The notes under the pieces were generated by a model. That model ran no database searches and was not told where the DNA came from. It saw only the letters and a list, made by a program, of their open reading frames with translations. A stretch of 64,000 nucleotides of DNA from Thermoanaerobacterium sp. CMT5567-10 (GTDB lineage Bacteria > Bacillota > Thermoanaerobacteria > Thermoanaerobacterales > Thermoanaerobacteraceae): contig NZ_CP130558.2 of assembly GCF_030534315.2 (NCBI RefSeq), positions 1,003,001-1,067,000 on the forward strand, given 5' to 3'. The position numbers and the translations under genes were made by a program. Shown here piece after piece: positions 16,174 through 24,528 of the stretch. Each line of letters starts with the position of its first letter. Positions within the stretch are counted from its first letter, which is position 1.

Positions 16174-17151
16174 TCACCTCCTTGCTATTTCTTTTTTATA
16201 TACATTCTCATACCAATCATTAAGCTTTTTGTTCCCTTCTGGATTTCTTACCCATTCTTTTAGCTCCGCTACTATATCGTCAATGGATTTTACTATAACT
16301 GGCCATGTTGGACATAAACATCCCGGATGACCAATAGGTACTTCATCAATTTTAAAATTGCCTTTTCCTAATCCTTCATCATGTCTGGCATATTCGTCGC
16401 ATATATCTTCGCCCCATTTTTTGACTTGTCTCTCGTAATGTTGCGGTGATAATTCCCAATGAATCGCCTTTACAAATGGATTTTTTTTAGCTGCTTGATA
16501 TTGCGCTTCTCTAAATCCATGTGTTATAGCTGTCCGTGCTAACCTTTGAGCGTTATAATCTATTTGAACATTTCTCATATTGGGATATACCTTACCCCAA
16601 TTCCATGACCGCCTTGATTCGGGCTTTACGAATTCTTCAAGGTCTTTTGCCAATTCATAGGCCGTTTTCTTTTCTGCCATAGCTCGCTTAATAACATAAT
16701 CAATGTTTTGGCCAAACTCATTAGTGAGTTTCCATATTCGCTTACTAAGGCTTTTATGGTCCTTATATAATCTACCTTTTATCATCACCGACAAAACATC
16801 TTCAGGAACCCTTGAAAACATCTCCGTAAAATGAGGACCTAAGTCAACAAATTTTGAAATATCTTTAAATAACTCTGTATCTGGAACTATTGCCTCTTCT
16901 GCGGCTTTTCCGATATACTCATTTATATTGCTGCTTAACTCTTTTTGCATATTATCTCTTGCTTTTTTAAGAGCCTTTGTATAATCTATAAGCCATCTTT
17001 GTGTTAGCGTACCATCCTTGGACTTTTTGGCTTCTGAACTTAATTCATCTATTGCCGCTGTATATATATGAAAAATTTCTTGCTTTTGATCTATTGTCAG
17101 CTTTAAAAAATTTTTTCTGGCCTTCTTGATTAACTCTTCATATTTACTCAT
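16174..17151 (-). CDS. Phage minor head protein (Mu gpF / SPP1 gp7-like)
   Basis: A 325-residue protein after the portal. The C-terminal half carries the minor head signature: RLARTAITHGFREAQYQAAK, then KWGEDICDEYARHDEGLGKG and IGHPGCLCPTWPVI, including paired Cys residues and the His/Asp cluster. The N-terminal half is helical. Family members attach to the portal and may help DNA ejection. Confidence 0.85.
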   Translation of the reverse strand: MSKYEELIKKARKNFLKLTIDQKQEIFHIYTAAIDELSSEAKKSKDGTLTQRWLIDYTKALKKARDNMQKELSSNINEYIGKAAEEAIVPDTELFKDISKFVDLGPHFTEMFSRVPEDVLSVMIKGRLYKDHKSLSKRIWKLTNEFGQNIDYVIKRAMAEKKTAYELAKDLEEFVKPESRRSWNWGKVYPNMRNVQIDYNAQRLARTAITHGFREAQYQAAKKNPFVKAIHWELSPQHYERQVKKWGEDICDEYARHDEGLGKGNFKIDEVPIGHPGCLCPTWPVIVKSIDDIVAELKEWVRNPEGNKKLNDWYENVYKKEIARR

Positions 17152-17166
17152 TGAATACCGTCACCA

Positions 17167-18603
17167 CTAGTCACCACTATTTAATTCGTTACTGGCTGCT
17201 TGAATAAATTCATCTTTTAACATTTGCTGTTCTGTTGCTATTTGTTCCATCTCAGCATCAACATCCTCAACATCCTGCCATTTCTTTATGAATGCTTTCC
17301 TACTCATAACCTGCGCAGTCACTTTTTCAAGATCCAGTCTCTGCTGGTCTGCTTCATCTTCTGGTATTGGATATGTATGCTCTATCGTCATAGTAGTATC
17401 AAATCTAACGATATCTCTTGCATTATAGAGATTATATACATCTACCATTTTAAAGATATAATCAACCATCTGTTCAAGTGCCGGACCCCATTCTGTCCAA
17501 TCTTCCTCACATGCAGATATGAGATCCCAATACAATGCTTTCATACTTTTACCAGACTGCATTAAACCTTTAAGTTGCTCAAGTCCAATATTAGGCACAC
17601 TTAAAGCATCATACATATCATTCTTTATTCTATTGACTGTGTCTTGAAATTTATCGTTATATGAAAAATTACTTTCTAATCTATTTGCCTGTGCTTGCTT
17701 ACCTTCTGTTGATATATCTGATTGCAAGTCTATCATTGCACCAGGTGCGATCTTTATATTTTTCAGTGAGTCTTCTGACGCGTCTACGAACACATTTTGG
17801 CCAAACATCTGAAACTTAAGTGCATCTATATCATCACTTGTAAGTCTATTATAAATATCTTGATTACTCCATAATAACTCAACATCACTTCTGCCTTCTG
17901 TCTCTCCAGTTAAACCACCATTTTGAATTATAATTGCTGGGATAAAATCCAATCCTGTATTATAATTCTGGAATGGTGCTTCTAATAATGCACCTGTCCC
18001 ATTATAAGTACCTTCATTCAAGATGCATTTGCCGTTAATCATCTCCCAAGTTTGTTTTTTAATAATTTGCTCTGCTGGCTCTAATGCATCCTGGACCATA
18101 TATACAAATATAATCTTGTACAAATTGTCCACATCATCAACATCGTAAAATGGTATAAACTCTTGTGCTGGCGAGAAAACAATTTTGAGGCCTATATCTC
18201 TTTGTGCCCACAACTTAATTGCTATTTTACCTCCTATGCTGCAATCTTTACGAGCCTTCAATAGTTTGCTGTGAAATTTGTTAGAGTCTAATATTTTATA
18301 TAATAGATCTTCTTTTGCCTGAGCTTTATCAGCATTTATAGTGCTTCCTCTTTCATCTGCAATAATCGGCTTCAAATTGAAGTACGGCTCTTTCCCAAAC
18401 ATAAACCGGGCTTTTTTGTCGATTAGTTCCTTTATTTTGTTCGATATCTTCTTTGTTGGCTTATAATCAAGTTCTTCATTTGTAGACCACTCTTGTTTTC
18501 CATCATAGATCTCATACCATCTGATGATTTTGTTAATTCTTTCAAGCTGGTCTGTATACAAACCTTGTAAATCTACTTTTAATAATTGCATATAATCTAT
18601 CAT
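17167..18603 (-). CDS. Portal protein (SPP1 gp6-like)
   Basis: A 478-residue protein directly after the large terminase (4-base overlap). It begins MIDYMQLLKVDLQGLYTDQL and has the portal blocks WYEIYDGKQEWSTNEELDYK, NKIKELIDKKARFMFGKEPY, and the stem/clip region QDIYNRLTSDDIDALKFQMFG. The C-terminus is acidic and helical. Portal dodecamers form the DNA entry channel. Confidence 0.9.
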   Translation of the reverse strand: MIDYMQLLKVDLQGLYTDQLERINKIIRWYEIYDGKQEWSTNEELDYKPTKKISNKIKELIDKKARFMFGKEPYFNLKPIIADERGSTINADKAQAKEDLLYKILDSNKFHSKLLKARKDCSIGGKIAIKLWAQRDIGLKIVFSPAQEFIPFYDVDDVDNLYKIIFVYMVQDALEPAEQIIKKQTWEMINGKCILNEGTYNGTGALLEAPFQNYNTGLDFIPAIIIQNGGLTGETEGRSDVELLWSNQDIYNRLTSDDIDALKFQMFGQNVFVDASEDSLKNIKIAPGAMIDLQSDISTEGKQAQANRLESNFSYNDKFQDTVNRIKNDMYDALSVPNIGLEQLKGLMQSGKSMKALYWDLISACEEDWTEWGPALEQMVDYIFKMVDVYNLYNARDIVRFDTTMTIEHTYPIPEDEADQQRLDLEKVTAQVMSRKAFIKKWQDVEDVDAEMEQIATEQQMLKDEFIQAASNELNSGD

Positions 18604-19835
18604 TGTCTTGCCCCCTTTCCTGAATAGTTCTTTCTGTCGAACACTTCTGTAACATCTGAATATGCATATCTTAATGCATCCATAAGATGATTAAATTCAT
18701 CTATAGGTTCATTGATAAATTCATTTGTGTTTTTATCTTTCTTCCAAGTATAATTTTCAAATTCTAGGATATGTTTTTTGCAATTGGGATGTACAATAAT
18801 TTTAAACTGTTGTAATTTCTGAATACCATTTAGTATACTATCAGGCCCCTTTTTAGCGCTTAAAATCCTTGGTATTCCATAACTTCTTATTTCAGCTATA
18901 GATTTTGGTTCAGCGCTGTCAGCTCTAATGATCTCATTTTGAAATCCCTTAGCTTTTATCATATTTGCTATATGATTATTGAGCATTCCTGTCTGGTAAT
19001 GTTCATCAAAAATATATATCAATCTTTCTGGTAAATTCATAAGGCTACAGCTAAAAGCTGTTGGATCATTTGTGTATCCAAAGTCAAGCCCGAATTTCTT
19101 TATGTATTTTAATTTGGTCCAATCAAAATCTTTGATCTCTATATTTGTGTATATAAGTTTATCCAGAGTCGCAAATAACCCTAGCGCATATATCTTATAA
19201 TAAGTTGGATTTATTTCTTTCATTTTGAGCAATTCTTTGATATATTCATCAGGCAAAAATCTATTATCTTTCCACGTGGTATGGACTATCAAAGTATCAT
19301 CTGGCAATCCATTTTCAAAAAATCTATGGTATGTCCAATTACCTTTTGAAATTGGATTAAACATCAAATGTATTTGTTGATTAGGCGCTTTACTTCTTAA
19401 TCTCAAATTCAGCTGTGAAAAATCATCAAGTGTCAATTCTGATGCCTCTTCAATTATTATGTCATCAACGCCTTGTATTGATTTTATTTTTTCAGGATTA
19501 TCAAGCCCTTTAAACAAAAACAAACTACCATTTGGCAGTTTTATTGCTAATCGTGATTCAGTCACAGTACAATATTCAAGTATTTTATATGTGTTTTCGA
19601 GCTGATTTATAAATTCTGCAAATATTGAATCTCTTAATGTCGCTGCGACTTTTCTAATGACAAGGCACTTTCTTTTAGGCATCTTTAAATATTTTAATAT
19701 CATTTTTTGAACCACAAATACAGATTTGCCAGATCCAGCACCACCATAAAATATATTAAATCGCTGTTCTGTTTCGAGATATGGTAAATATGCTTCATTA
19801 AAAATATTTTTGTTAACTGTCAGGTTTATTTTCAT
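18600..19835 (-). CDS. terL: Terminase large subunit (PBSX family)
   Basis: A 411-residue packaging motor. The start MKINLTVN at 19835 is chosen since AGGTGA lies about 6 nt upstream; the frame is open further. Walker A is GGAGSGKS; Walker B is DIIIEEASEL; the coupling region follows. The RNase H-like nuclease begins with FGLDFGYTNDPTA (first Asp) and ends with HLMDALRYAYSD. The gene overlaps the small subunit by 23 bases. Confidence 0.93.
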   Translation of the reverse strand: MKINLTVNKNIFNEAYLPYLETEQRFNIFYGGAGSGKSVFVVQKMILKYLKMPKRKCLVIRKVAATLRDSIFAEFINQLENTYKILEYCTVTESRLAIKLPNGSLFLFKGLDNPEKIKSIQGVDDIIIEEASELTLDDFSQLNLRLRSKAPNQQIHLMFNPISKGNWTYHRFFENGLPDDTLIVHTTWKDNRFLPDEYIKELLKMKEINPTYYKIYALGLFATLDKLIYTNIEIKDFDWTKLKYIKKFGLDFGYTNDPTAFSCSLMNLPERLIYIFDEHYQTGMLNNHIANMIKAKGFQNEIIRADSAEPKSIAEIRSYGIPRILSAKKGPDSILNGIQKLQQFKIIVHPNCKKHILEFENYTWKKDKNTNEFINEPIDEFNHLMDALRYAYSDVTEVFDRKNYSGKGARQ

Positions 19836-20520
19836 CATTATCACCTGCCAGTTTAACATTTATATTAACTATCTTATTAGGATCATCCTCTTTTAATCTT
19901 TCAATATCAACTTTTATTTTTTGTATTCGTAATTTCTGTTCTTCTGTGGCTAAGTCAGTATTTAATAATTCACTATATTTTGATATTAAATTTCTCAATT
20001 CAGCCATGGCTCGCGATTGCGCTTGTAAAAAGTTAGCCTGTTTATCCCACGCAAATTGGAGCTCATATTCTTTTTCAGATATATTTTCAGATTCTATGGT
20101 CCGCTTCAAAACCTTTGACAAATCATTCTGATCTTTAACATACATAATCTTTTGTGCTCTGATAATGGCTGAATATTGAATAACTATTTGGTCCCATAGT
20201 AAATCTAATGGATCTTTCTTTTGTATTTCATCTATAATATCTAAAGTATCCTGAGGTAAATATTTAGAAAACAGGCCATGTTTTTCGGCGTTCTTATTAC
20301 CAAATGGTGCTCCACCATCATTACCTAATGCATTTTTATTGCCTTTGGGTGCACCCCGTTTTTTCTCCTTGTGTGCACCTTCTTTTTTCTCTTTGGACCA
20401 ATTATATCGCTTAACCCATGATTTCAGCGTATTTATGCTAAGATTGTATTTTTCACATATTTTATTATATTTCATTCCCAATAGATAATCTTTTTTTACT
20501 TGATCTTTTATTTCATCCAT
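19813..20520 (-). CDS. terS: Terminase small subunit (PBSX XtmA-like)
   Basis: A 235-residue protein starting MDEIKDQVKKDYLLGMKYNK, with GAGGTG just upstream. Residues 8-45 form a helix-turn-helix (NKICEKYNLSINTLKSWVKR) that should bind the packaging site. A Gly/Asn/Lys-rich stretch (GAPKGNKNALGNDGGAPFG) follows, then helices. The gene lies between a terminator and terL, opening the late operon. Confidence 0.88.
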   Translation of the reverse strand: MDEIKDQVKKDYLLGMKYNKICEKYNLSINTLKSWVKRYNWSKEKKEGAHKEKKRGAPKGNKNALGNDGGAPFGNKNAEKHGLFSKYLPQDTLDIIDEIQKKDPLDLLWDQIVIQYSAIIRAQKIMYVKDQNDLSKVLKRTIESENISEKEYELQFAWDKQANFLQAQSRAMAELRNLISKYSELLNTDLATEEQKLRIQKIKVDIERLKEDDPNKIVNINVKLAGDNDENKPDS

Positions 20521-20563
20521 TATCACCTCACCGCCAATATTGAGTTGTTTTGTATATCGCATG

Positions 20564-20587
20564 AAAAAAGAGCCCATTAGAGCTCTT
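20564..20587 (-). terminator. Intrinsic terminator before the late operon
   Basis: On the minus strand AAGAGC, an 8-nt loop, GCTCTT and a run of T form a terminator just after the zinc-ribbon gene and before terS. Confidence 0.7.
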
Positions 20588-20601
20588 TAAATTACTTAAT
20601 A

Positions 20602-20865
20602 TCAATTTAATTCAGTTAATATTATGCTATTTCCACATTCTTCACAAGTAAATTCGATGCCTTCTATTGTATGATATACATCAATATCACTTACATCGCG
20701 CATATTTTTTATTTCTTCCATTTCATTTTCGATTTCTATTTGTACATCCGGTTCGCAATGTATTTTTGCTTTCTCTAATTTTTCACTTACATAGCTGTAA
20801 TTTTCCTCATTCGGTAGCAATTCCACGATCTTTCCACAATGTTCACAGATAATCTGTATCTTCAT
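20602..20865 (-). CDS. Small zinc-ribbon phage protein
   Basis: An 87-residue protein with two Cys pairs, CEHCG near the N-terminus and CEECG near the C-terminus, separated by an acidic helical stretch. The four Cys could bind one zinc. It lies between two terminators, so it may be transcribed from its own promoter. No family recognised. Confidence 0.6.
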   Translation of the reverse strand: MKIQIICEHCGKIVELLPNEENYSYVSEKLEKAKIHCEPDVQIEIENEMEEIKNMRDVSDIDVYHTIEGIEFTCEECGNSIILTELN

Positions 20866-20943
20866 TTATAAATTCCCCTTTCTTTATTTTTACCATAATA
20901 TTCTACATATTTTTCTAAAATCCTTCTTTTTCTGCAAAAATTT

Positions 20944-20970
20944 AAGCTCAGGAAGGGGACGCCTGAGCTT
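20944..20970. terminator. Strong hairpin after late-regulator gene, probably bidirectional terminator
   Basis: AAGCTCAGG, a 9-nt loop and CCTGAGCTT form a perfect 9-bp stem. T-rich tracts follow on both strands. It ends the transcript carrying the ArpU-like gene. Confidence 0.7.
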
Positions 20971-21030
20971 TGTCTTTTGTTTATCAAATATTTATCTATT
21001 GTTCTATTATGTATTATAGCATAGATTTTT

Positions 21031-21510
21031 TTATAAAGTACGCAAAAAATGCGACAAAAATGCGACAATTTCTTCAATCTCGTTAGAATATTCATTTGCA
21101 ATTTTCTCTATTGCATAAGATGCGATTCTTTGGCAATTTCTAATGCTATAGTTGTTCTTTTTGCTTATATATCGCCATTTATGTTTTTCAATATATCTCA
21201 TAGTTAAAATATTTTTCTCTATATTAGATAACGATGACAATATACTATCAATGGTAAGAATGATAAAGACTAGTATAAGCGATTTATCTTTCATTTCTAT
21301 ATCTTCAAGTGCTATATTTTCTGTAATACTGTTAAATTTATATGTTTTTCCAGATTTTATACCTGCATTAATAGCAGGTAGCTCAGATATTTCATTGTAT
21401 TTCATGTTATAATATTCCAATTTTGTTTTAATGACATTGTATTTTTTTAAGACATTTTCAACATCTTTTTGAATTTCTCTAGGTGTTTTCAAAATCATCA
21501 TCCCACCCAT
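21031..21510 (-). CDS. ArpU/RinA-like late transcription regulator
   Basis: A protein of about 159 residues at the end of the early region, the usual position of ArpU/RinA late activators. The C-terminal part (IEKNILTMRYIEKHKWRYIS, then SIRNCQRIASYAIEKIA) resembles a sigma region 4-type helix-turn-helix. The start is uncertain: several ATGs lie at 21496-21510, and AAAGGGG about 10 nt upstream favours 21510. It probably activates the promoter of the terminase operon. Confidence 0.7.
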   Translation of the reverse strand: MGGMMILKTPREIQKDVENVLKKYNVIKTKLEYYNMKYNEISELPAINAGIKSGKTYKFNSITENIALEDIEMKDKSLILVFIILTIDSILSSLSNIEKNILTMRYIEKHKWRYISKKNNYSIRNCQRIASYAIEKIANEYSNEIEEIVAFLSHFLRTL

Positions 21511-21638
21511 CAAATTTTAACCCCTTTATTGTTCTCCATCAGCCACTTATAAAACTCATATCCCTTTGGGTATTTCTGATCCCAAAGTTTTTTTGTTATA
21601 TCTTTGTATTTTTTCTTCTTCTTTTTCTTCTTCGTCAA
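21510..21638 (-). CDS. Short Lys-rich phage protein
   Basis: A 42-residue protein with TTG start and a strong GGAGGGG site. The N-terminus has eight consecutive Lys, followed by YKDITKKLWDQKYPKGYEFY. Its stop overlaps the start of the ArpU-like gene. The balanced C-terminal half and good site support it as real. Possibly nucleic-acid binding; function unknown. Confidence 0.6.
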   Translation of the reverse strand: MTKKKKKKKKYKDITKKLWDQKYPKGYEFYKWLMENNKGVKI

Positions 21639-21675
21639 CTTTTCCCCTCCTAAATGCGTATAGGGATAGCTTTAG

Positions 21676-21852
21676 CTACCCCTCTTTAATCTCCACTGTA
21701 ATCTTTAAAACTTTATTTTTACATGTTACAAGTTTTATTGCTTCTGATAAATATGTTTCAGGAATATCAAACTGTACCCTTGCACCGTCACCACCAAATT
21801 TAAGGCCTGATTGAATTGGTGGTATTGATGCTAAAAATTCAATTTTACCCAT
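21676..21852 (-). CDS. Small phage protein, unknown
   Basis: A 58-residue protein, MGKIEFLASIPPIQSGLKFG, then ARVQFDIPETYLSEAIKLV. GGAGG lies upstream. The overlap with the rusA stop suggests coupled translation. Beta-strand-like composition, no recognised family. Confidence 0.6.
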   Translation of the reverse strand: MGKIEFLASIPPIQSGLKFGGDGARVQFDIPETYLSEAIKLVTCKNKVLKITVEIKEG

Positions 21853-22196
21853 CATGATACCTCCTCTATCTCAATTTCTACTTTTTCTTCATTACCTTTT
21901 AATCGTTGTATTGTCAAATATGATACTTGTTTGTCATCTTTGTATGCTACGCCATTCATTCCATCCATACATGACTTTGCAATATTGTCTATATCTGGAT
22001 ATACATTCCTTTTAACATATACTCTGATATACAACGCTATATTGCCCTCAAGTGGCTGTTTAACGGCCTCTCTTGCCTTCCACCCGACTAATTCTTCATA
22101 CTGTCGTGTCCGTTCTGGTGTATAAGCATGTCCGGTTTTTGAAAATCTTGGTCTGCCTTTCGGTACTGGTCGGCCGGGAATTACTATTTTGTACAT
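21852..22196 (-). CDS. rusA: RusA-family Holliday junction resolvase
   Basis: A 114-residue protein with start MYKIVIPGRPVPKGRPRFS, GGGAGG upstream. Signature elements: PxPKGRPR near the N-terminus, the YPDIDNIAKSCMDGMNGVAY block with the catalytic Asp residues and a lysine in KDDKQV. RusA enzymes cut four-way junctions and help resolve replicated phage DNA before packaging. It sits in the early module with RecT and the replication genes. Confidence 0.9.
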   Translation of the reverse strand: MYKIVIPGRPVPKGRPRFSKTGHAYTPERTRQYEELVGWKAREAVKQPLEGNIALYIRVYVKRNVYPDIDNIAKSCMDGMNGVAYKDDKQVSYLTIQRLKGNEEKVEIEIEEVS

Positions 22197-22197
22197 A

Positions 22198-22383
22198 TCA
22201 GTTTCCTCCCTCATTAAGCTCTCTAAAAGTCAATTCCTGCCATTCTTCAAAGCTTATATCCCCTTCTGACCATTCACCTTTTGCCATTTGGCCGCGCTTT
22301 AATATCTCGAAAATCTCTGCTGCATAAGGCTCATCTATGTTGATGATGAAGTATTTGCGTCCCGGTTTCATTTCTTTAAGCAT
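22198..22383 (-). CDS. Small phage protein, unknown
   Basis: A 61-residue protein with GGAGG at its start. Sequence MLKEMKPGRKYFIINIDEPY, then GDISFEEWQELTFRELNEG. Short phage early proteins like this are common between replication genes. No recognised family. Confidence 0.6.
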   Translation of the reverse strand: MLKEMKPGRKYFIINIDEPYAAEIFEILKRGQMAKGEWSEGDISFEEWQELTFRELNEGGN

Positions 22384-22395
22384 GTCTTATTCCTC

Positions 22396-22560
22396 CTAAC
22401 TAATATATTTCTCGCATATCTCAATTGCTTTTTTGATGTATATCTGAGCGTGCTTAGTGTTATTATCAGTAATCAATGAATCTTTTGCTTTATCTAGTAG
22501 ATTAACAACATCGGCTAAATCTTCTTTCATCTTTCTTGATATCTTATATCCGCCCCACAT
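22396..22560 (-). CDS. Small helical phage protein, unknown
   Basis: A 54-residue protein, MWGGYKISRKMKEDLADVVN, ending in IKKAIEICEKYIS. GGAAGGGA lies upstream. It is helix-rich and Lys-rich. It ends 12 bases before the next gene. Function unknown. Confidence 0.6.
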   Translation of the reverse strand: MWGGYKISRKMKEDLADVVNLLDKAKDSLITDNNTKHAQIYIKKAIEICEKYIS

Positions 22561-22586
22561 TTTTATATCCCTTCCTCATTGGCAAT

Positions 22587-23546
22587 TTATATATCAATAC
22601 TCGGAATCTCATTCCATGTTTTACCATCCAAGACACGTCCAGCAGTCTTTTTACCAACTTTAACAAAATCATATTTACACTCAGGATATTCTTGTAATGT
22701 ATGAAGTCCATCCCCAGTAGAGCGGAAAGGCAAAGGTTTGTATTCGCCCCACGATTTAAAGAAAAACGGTATTCTCGCCTTCTGGCATTGATCTCTTAAG
22801 TCTCGCGCCCAATCCGGGTGCATTGGCCGCGCTCCCAGACCGCTTTCTCCGCCGCATATTACCCAATCAATACCGGGGCAAACCAAGATTGGCTTATTAC
22901 CCTGCTCAGGAAAAGCAGCTTGCCAATATTTATATGTAGGTCGGTAGTCATATTCGGGAAAGTAATGATCAATCTTAACTGGCCCTAGCATCGGCTCTAC
23001 ACTTACAAAGTGTACTGCTGCCGGTATTTGTAATAAAATTGGTATACGTTCATCTGCTCTTTGCTGGTTTTCGGCAGTAACCCCGAGCCATATGTTGTCC
23101 GGTAAAGTCGGCGGATAACCTGCCCACCCTTCCCCTTTTCCTGTAATTGAAAAGTATGGGCCAGGAATGGTATTCCCCGGACGCAACCGCTTATAAACTT
23201 CAAGCATTCGTTCTGGCCTTTTAGTAAGCACCAAAAAGGTGTGATGTTTAGCCTTTGCCATCACATTAAATATTCGCATGATGTCATATGGGTGGACATC
23301 CTCATGGAATAAATCCCCCATACTGCACACAAATATTCGCTGAGGTTTCCTCCATTGTAAAGGTTCATTCAGTCGCTCTGGATGCAACGTTACCTTGAAC
23401 GGTTCATCTGCCGGATATCCACATCTACCTTTAAGTCTATTTGCTATGCGGTTTGCATAACAGTTTTGGCATCCTTCGCTGATAGGTGTGCAGCCGGTAA
23501 CCGGATTCCATACAGTATCCGTCCACTCTATTTTTGTTTTATTCAT
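22587..23546 (-). CDS. DUF5131 / phage Gp37-Gp68 family protein
   Basis: A 319-residue protein with the family opening KIEWTDTVWNPVTGC, followed by a Cys cluster CTPISEGCQNCYA. Later blocks are RIFVCSMGDLFHEDV, HTFLVLTKRPERM, NIWLGVTAEN, HFVSVEPMLGP and DWVICGGESGLGARPM. The three Cys and TIM-barrel-like strand pattern resemble iron-sulfur radical enzymes, though the spacing is not the classic CxxxCxxC. The gene looks somewhat richer in GC than its neighbours, which suggests a separate origin. Substrate unknown. Confidence 0.85.
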   Translation of the reverse strand: MNKTKIEWTDTVWNPVTGCTPISEGCQNCYANRIANRLKGRCGYPADEPFKVTLHPERLNEPLQWRKPQRIFVCSMGDLFHEDVHPYDIMRIFNVMAKAKHHTFLVLTKRPERMLEVYKRLRPGNTIPGPYFSITGKGEGWAGYPPTLPDNIWLGVTAENQQRADERIPILLQIPAAVHFVSVEPMLGPVKIDHYFPEYDYRPTYKYWQAAFPEQGNKPILVCPGIDWVICGGESGLGARPMHPDWARDLRDQCQKARIPFFFKSWGEYKPLPFRSTGDGLHTLQEYPECKYDFVKVGKKTAGRVLDGKTWNEIPSIDI

Positions 23547-23549
23547 CCC

Positions 23550-23753
23550 TCACGCCTCCTTTAAAAACCTTAATTTAGCATTTCCGCACGCAATATCCGC
23601 TTTATTTATGCATGTCCTATATCCCTTTTTCTGCACTAAGTAAAAATGTTCGTATTCTTTTATAAGTTCACCCTTACCTCGAATTATCTCTCTTTTTCTT
23701 TTCTTGTCTTTACCATCCCCATTTTTCAAATTCATCTCAAATTCAACCTTCAT
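23550..23753 (-). CDS. Small basic phage protein, unknown
   Basis: A 67-residue Lys- and Arg-rich protein (KDKKRKREIIRGKGELIKEY; VQKKGYRTCINKADIACG). GGAGGAAGAG precedes it. It overlaps the end of the acyl-carrier-like gene by 4 bases. Possibly nucleic-acid binding; no family recognised. Confidence 0.6.
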   Translation of the reverse strand: MKVEFEMNLKNGDGKDKKRKREIIRGKGELIKEYEHFYLVQKKGYRTCINKADIACGNAKLRFLKEA

Positions 23754-24001
23754 AATTTATCTCTTCCTCCCCATATTGCTTTAATGTAATCTACTATGTC
23801 TCTAACAGTCTTGCACTTGAGAGCATCTTCATCGGATATTGATATAATAAACGTATCTTCAATATCGCATATTATCTCAATAAGTGTTAATGAATTTATA
23901 TTAAGGTCATCAATTAAGTTCGAATCTATTTTTATTTCTCTCTTCGGGATCCCTGTCTGCTCGGATATTATGCTTTTAACTTTGCTCAATATTGTCATCA
24001 T
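23750..24001 (-). CDS. Acyl carrier protein-like protein
   Basis: An 83-residue protein with the acyl carrier fold pattern: helix I (SKVKSIISEQTGIPKREIKI), the attachment region DDLNINSLTLIEI and helix III/IV (ISISDEDALKCKTVRDIVDYI). The phosphopantetheine-accepting Ser is present at residue 37, but the usual preceding Asp of DSL is Asn (NSL). It sits among phage replication genes, overlapping both neighbours by 4 bases, so it is expressed with them. No acyltransferase partner is visible. Possible roles: hijacked carrier or a decoy of host ACP. Confidence 0.75.
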   Translation of the reverse strand: MMTILSKVKSIISEQTGIPKREIKIDSNLIDDLNINSLTLIEIICDIEDTFIISISDEDALKCKTVRDIVDYIKAIWGGRDKL

Positions 24002-24528
24002 TTCTTGCCTCCCTCTATAAGCTTAAAATCATGCTTATTTGCAAGCATTGCTATATCGTTTTTAAGCTTCTCTGGTAACAATGCTTCTTTCTTCTCCCGT
24101 TCCTGGACCTGACTAAACATCTTGAGAAATTGCCCTCTCACAACTCCCGGCTCTTCACTAAGGCATATCTCACGCCACCCCATATATTTTGCAACCTTTG
24201 CTACAGCCGGGCTCATGCTTGCTAATGCCTCTTCTTCCCTGTATGAACCATAGTGGCGTATTGCTTTTTCAACTTCTCCCCATGCTTCGGCAGGATCCAG
24301 CTGTTCTCCTTTGGGTGTAGTTATCTCCGCTACCTGTTTGCGAATATCTGCTATGGCTGGAGGATATGGACTCTCAAGTATTAATTTTTTTACTGCAACT
24401 TGAGCTATTTGGTACGGTATGTCTTGTAGCATTTCATACCACACTTGCTGTTTTATTTCGTCAACTTCAAACTTTGGATATGACGCCGCTAATACTGCAA
24501 GCAGTTTTGCAATTTCCGACTTTACCAT
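23998..24528 (-). CDS. Replicative helicase loader/inhibitor (G39P-like)
   Basis: A 176-residue protein directly after the replisome organiser. Residues 1-75 match the G39P-type N-terminal domain (EIAKLLAVLAASYPKFEVDE; VWYEMLQDIPYQIAQVAVKK; ESPYPPAIADIRKQV), as in SPP1 gp39. It should deliver the host or phage DnaB-type helicase to the origin. The C-terminus is charged and flexible. Confidence 0.78.
   Translation of the reverse strand: MVKSEIAKLLAVLAASYPKFEVDEIKQQVWYEMLQDIPYQIAQVAVKKLILESPYPPAIADIRKQVAEITTPKGEQLDPAEAWGEVEKAIRHYGSYREEEALASMSPAVAKVAKYMGWREICLSEEPGVVRGQFLKMFSQVQEREKKEALLPEKLKNDIAMLANKHDFKLIEGGKK

Noticed and set aside
20862-21101. Open frame of 79 residues on the minus strand after the late regulator
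   Set aside because: It overlaps the regulator's 3' end, contains the strong terminator hairpin at 20944-20970 and has no ribosome binding site.
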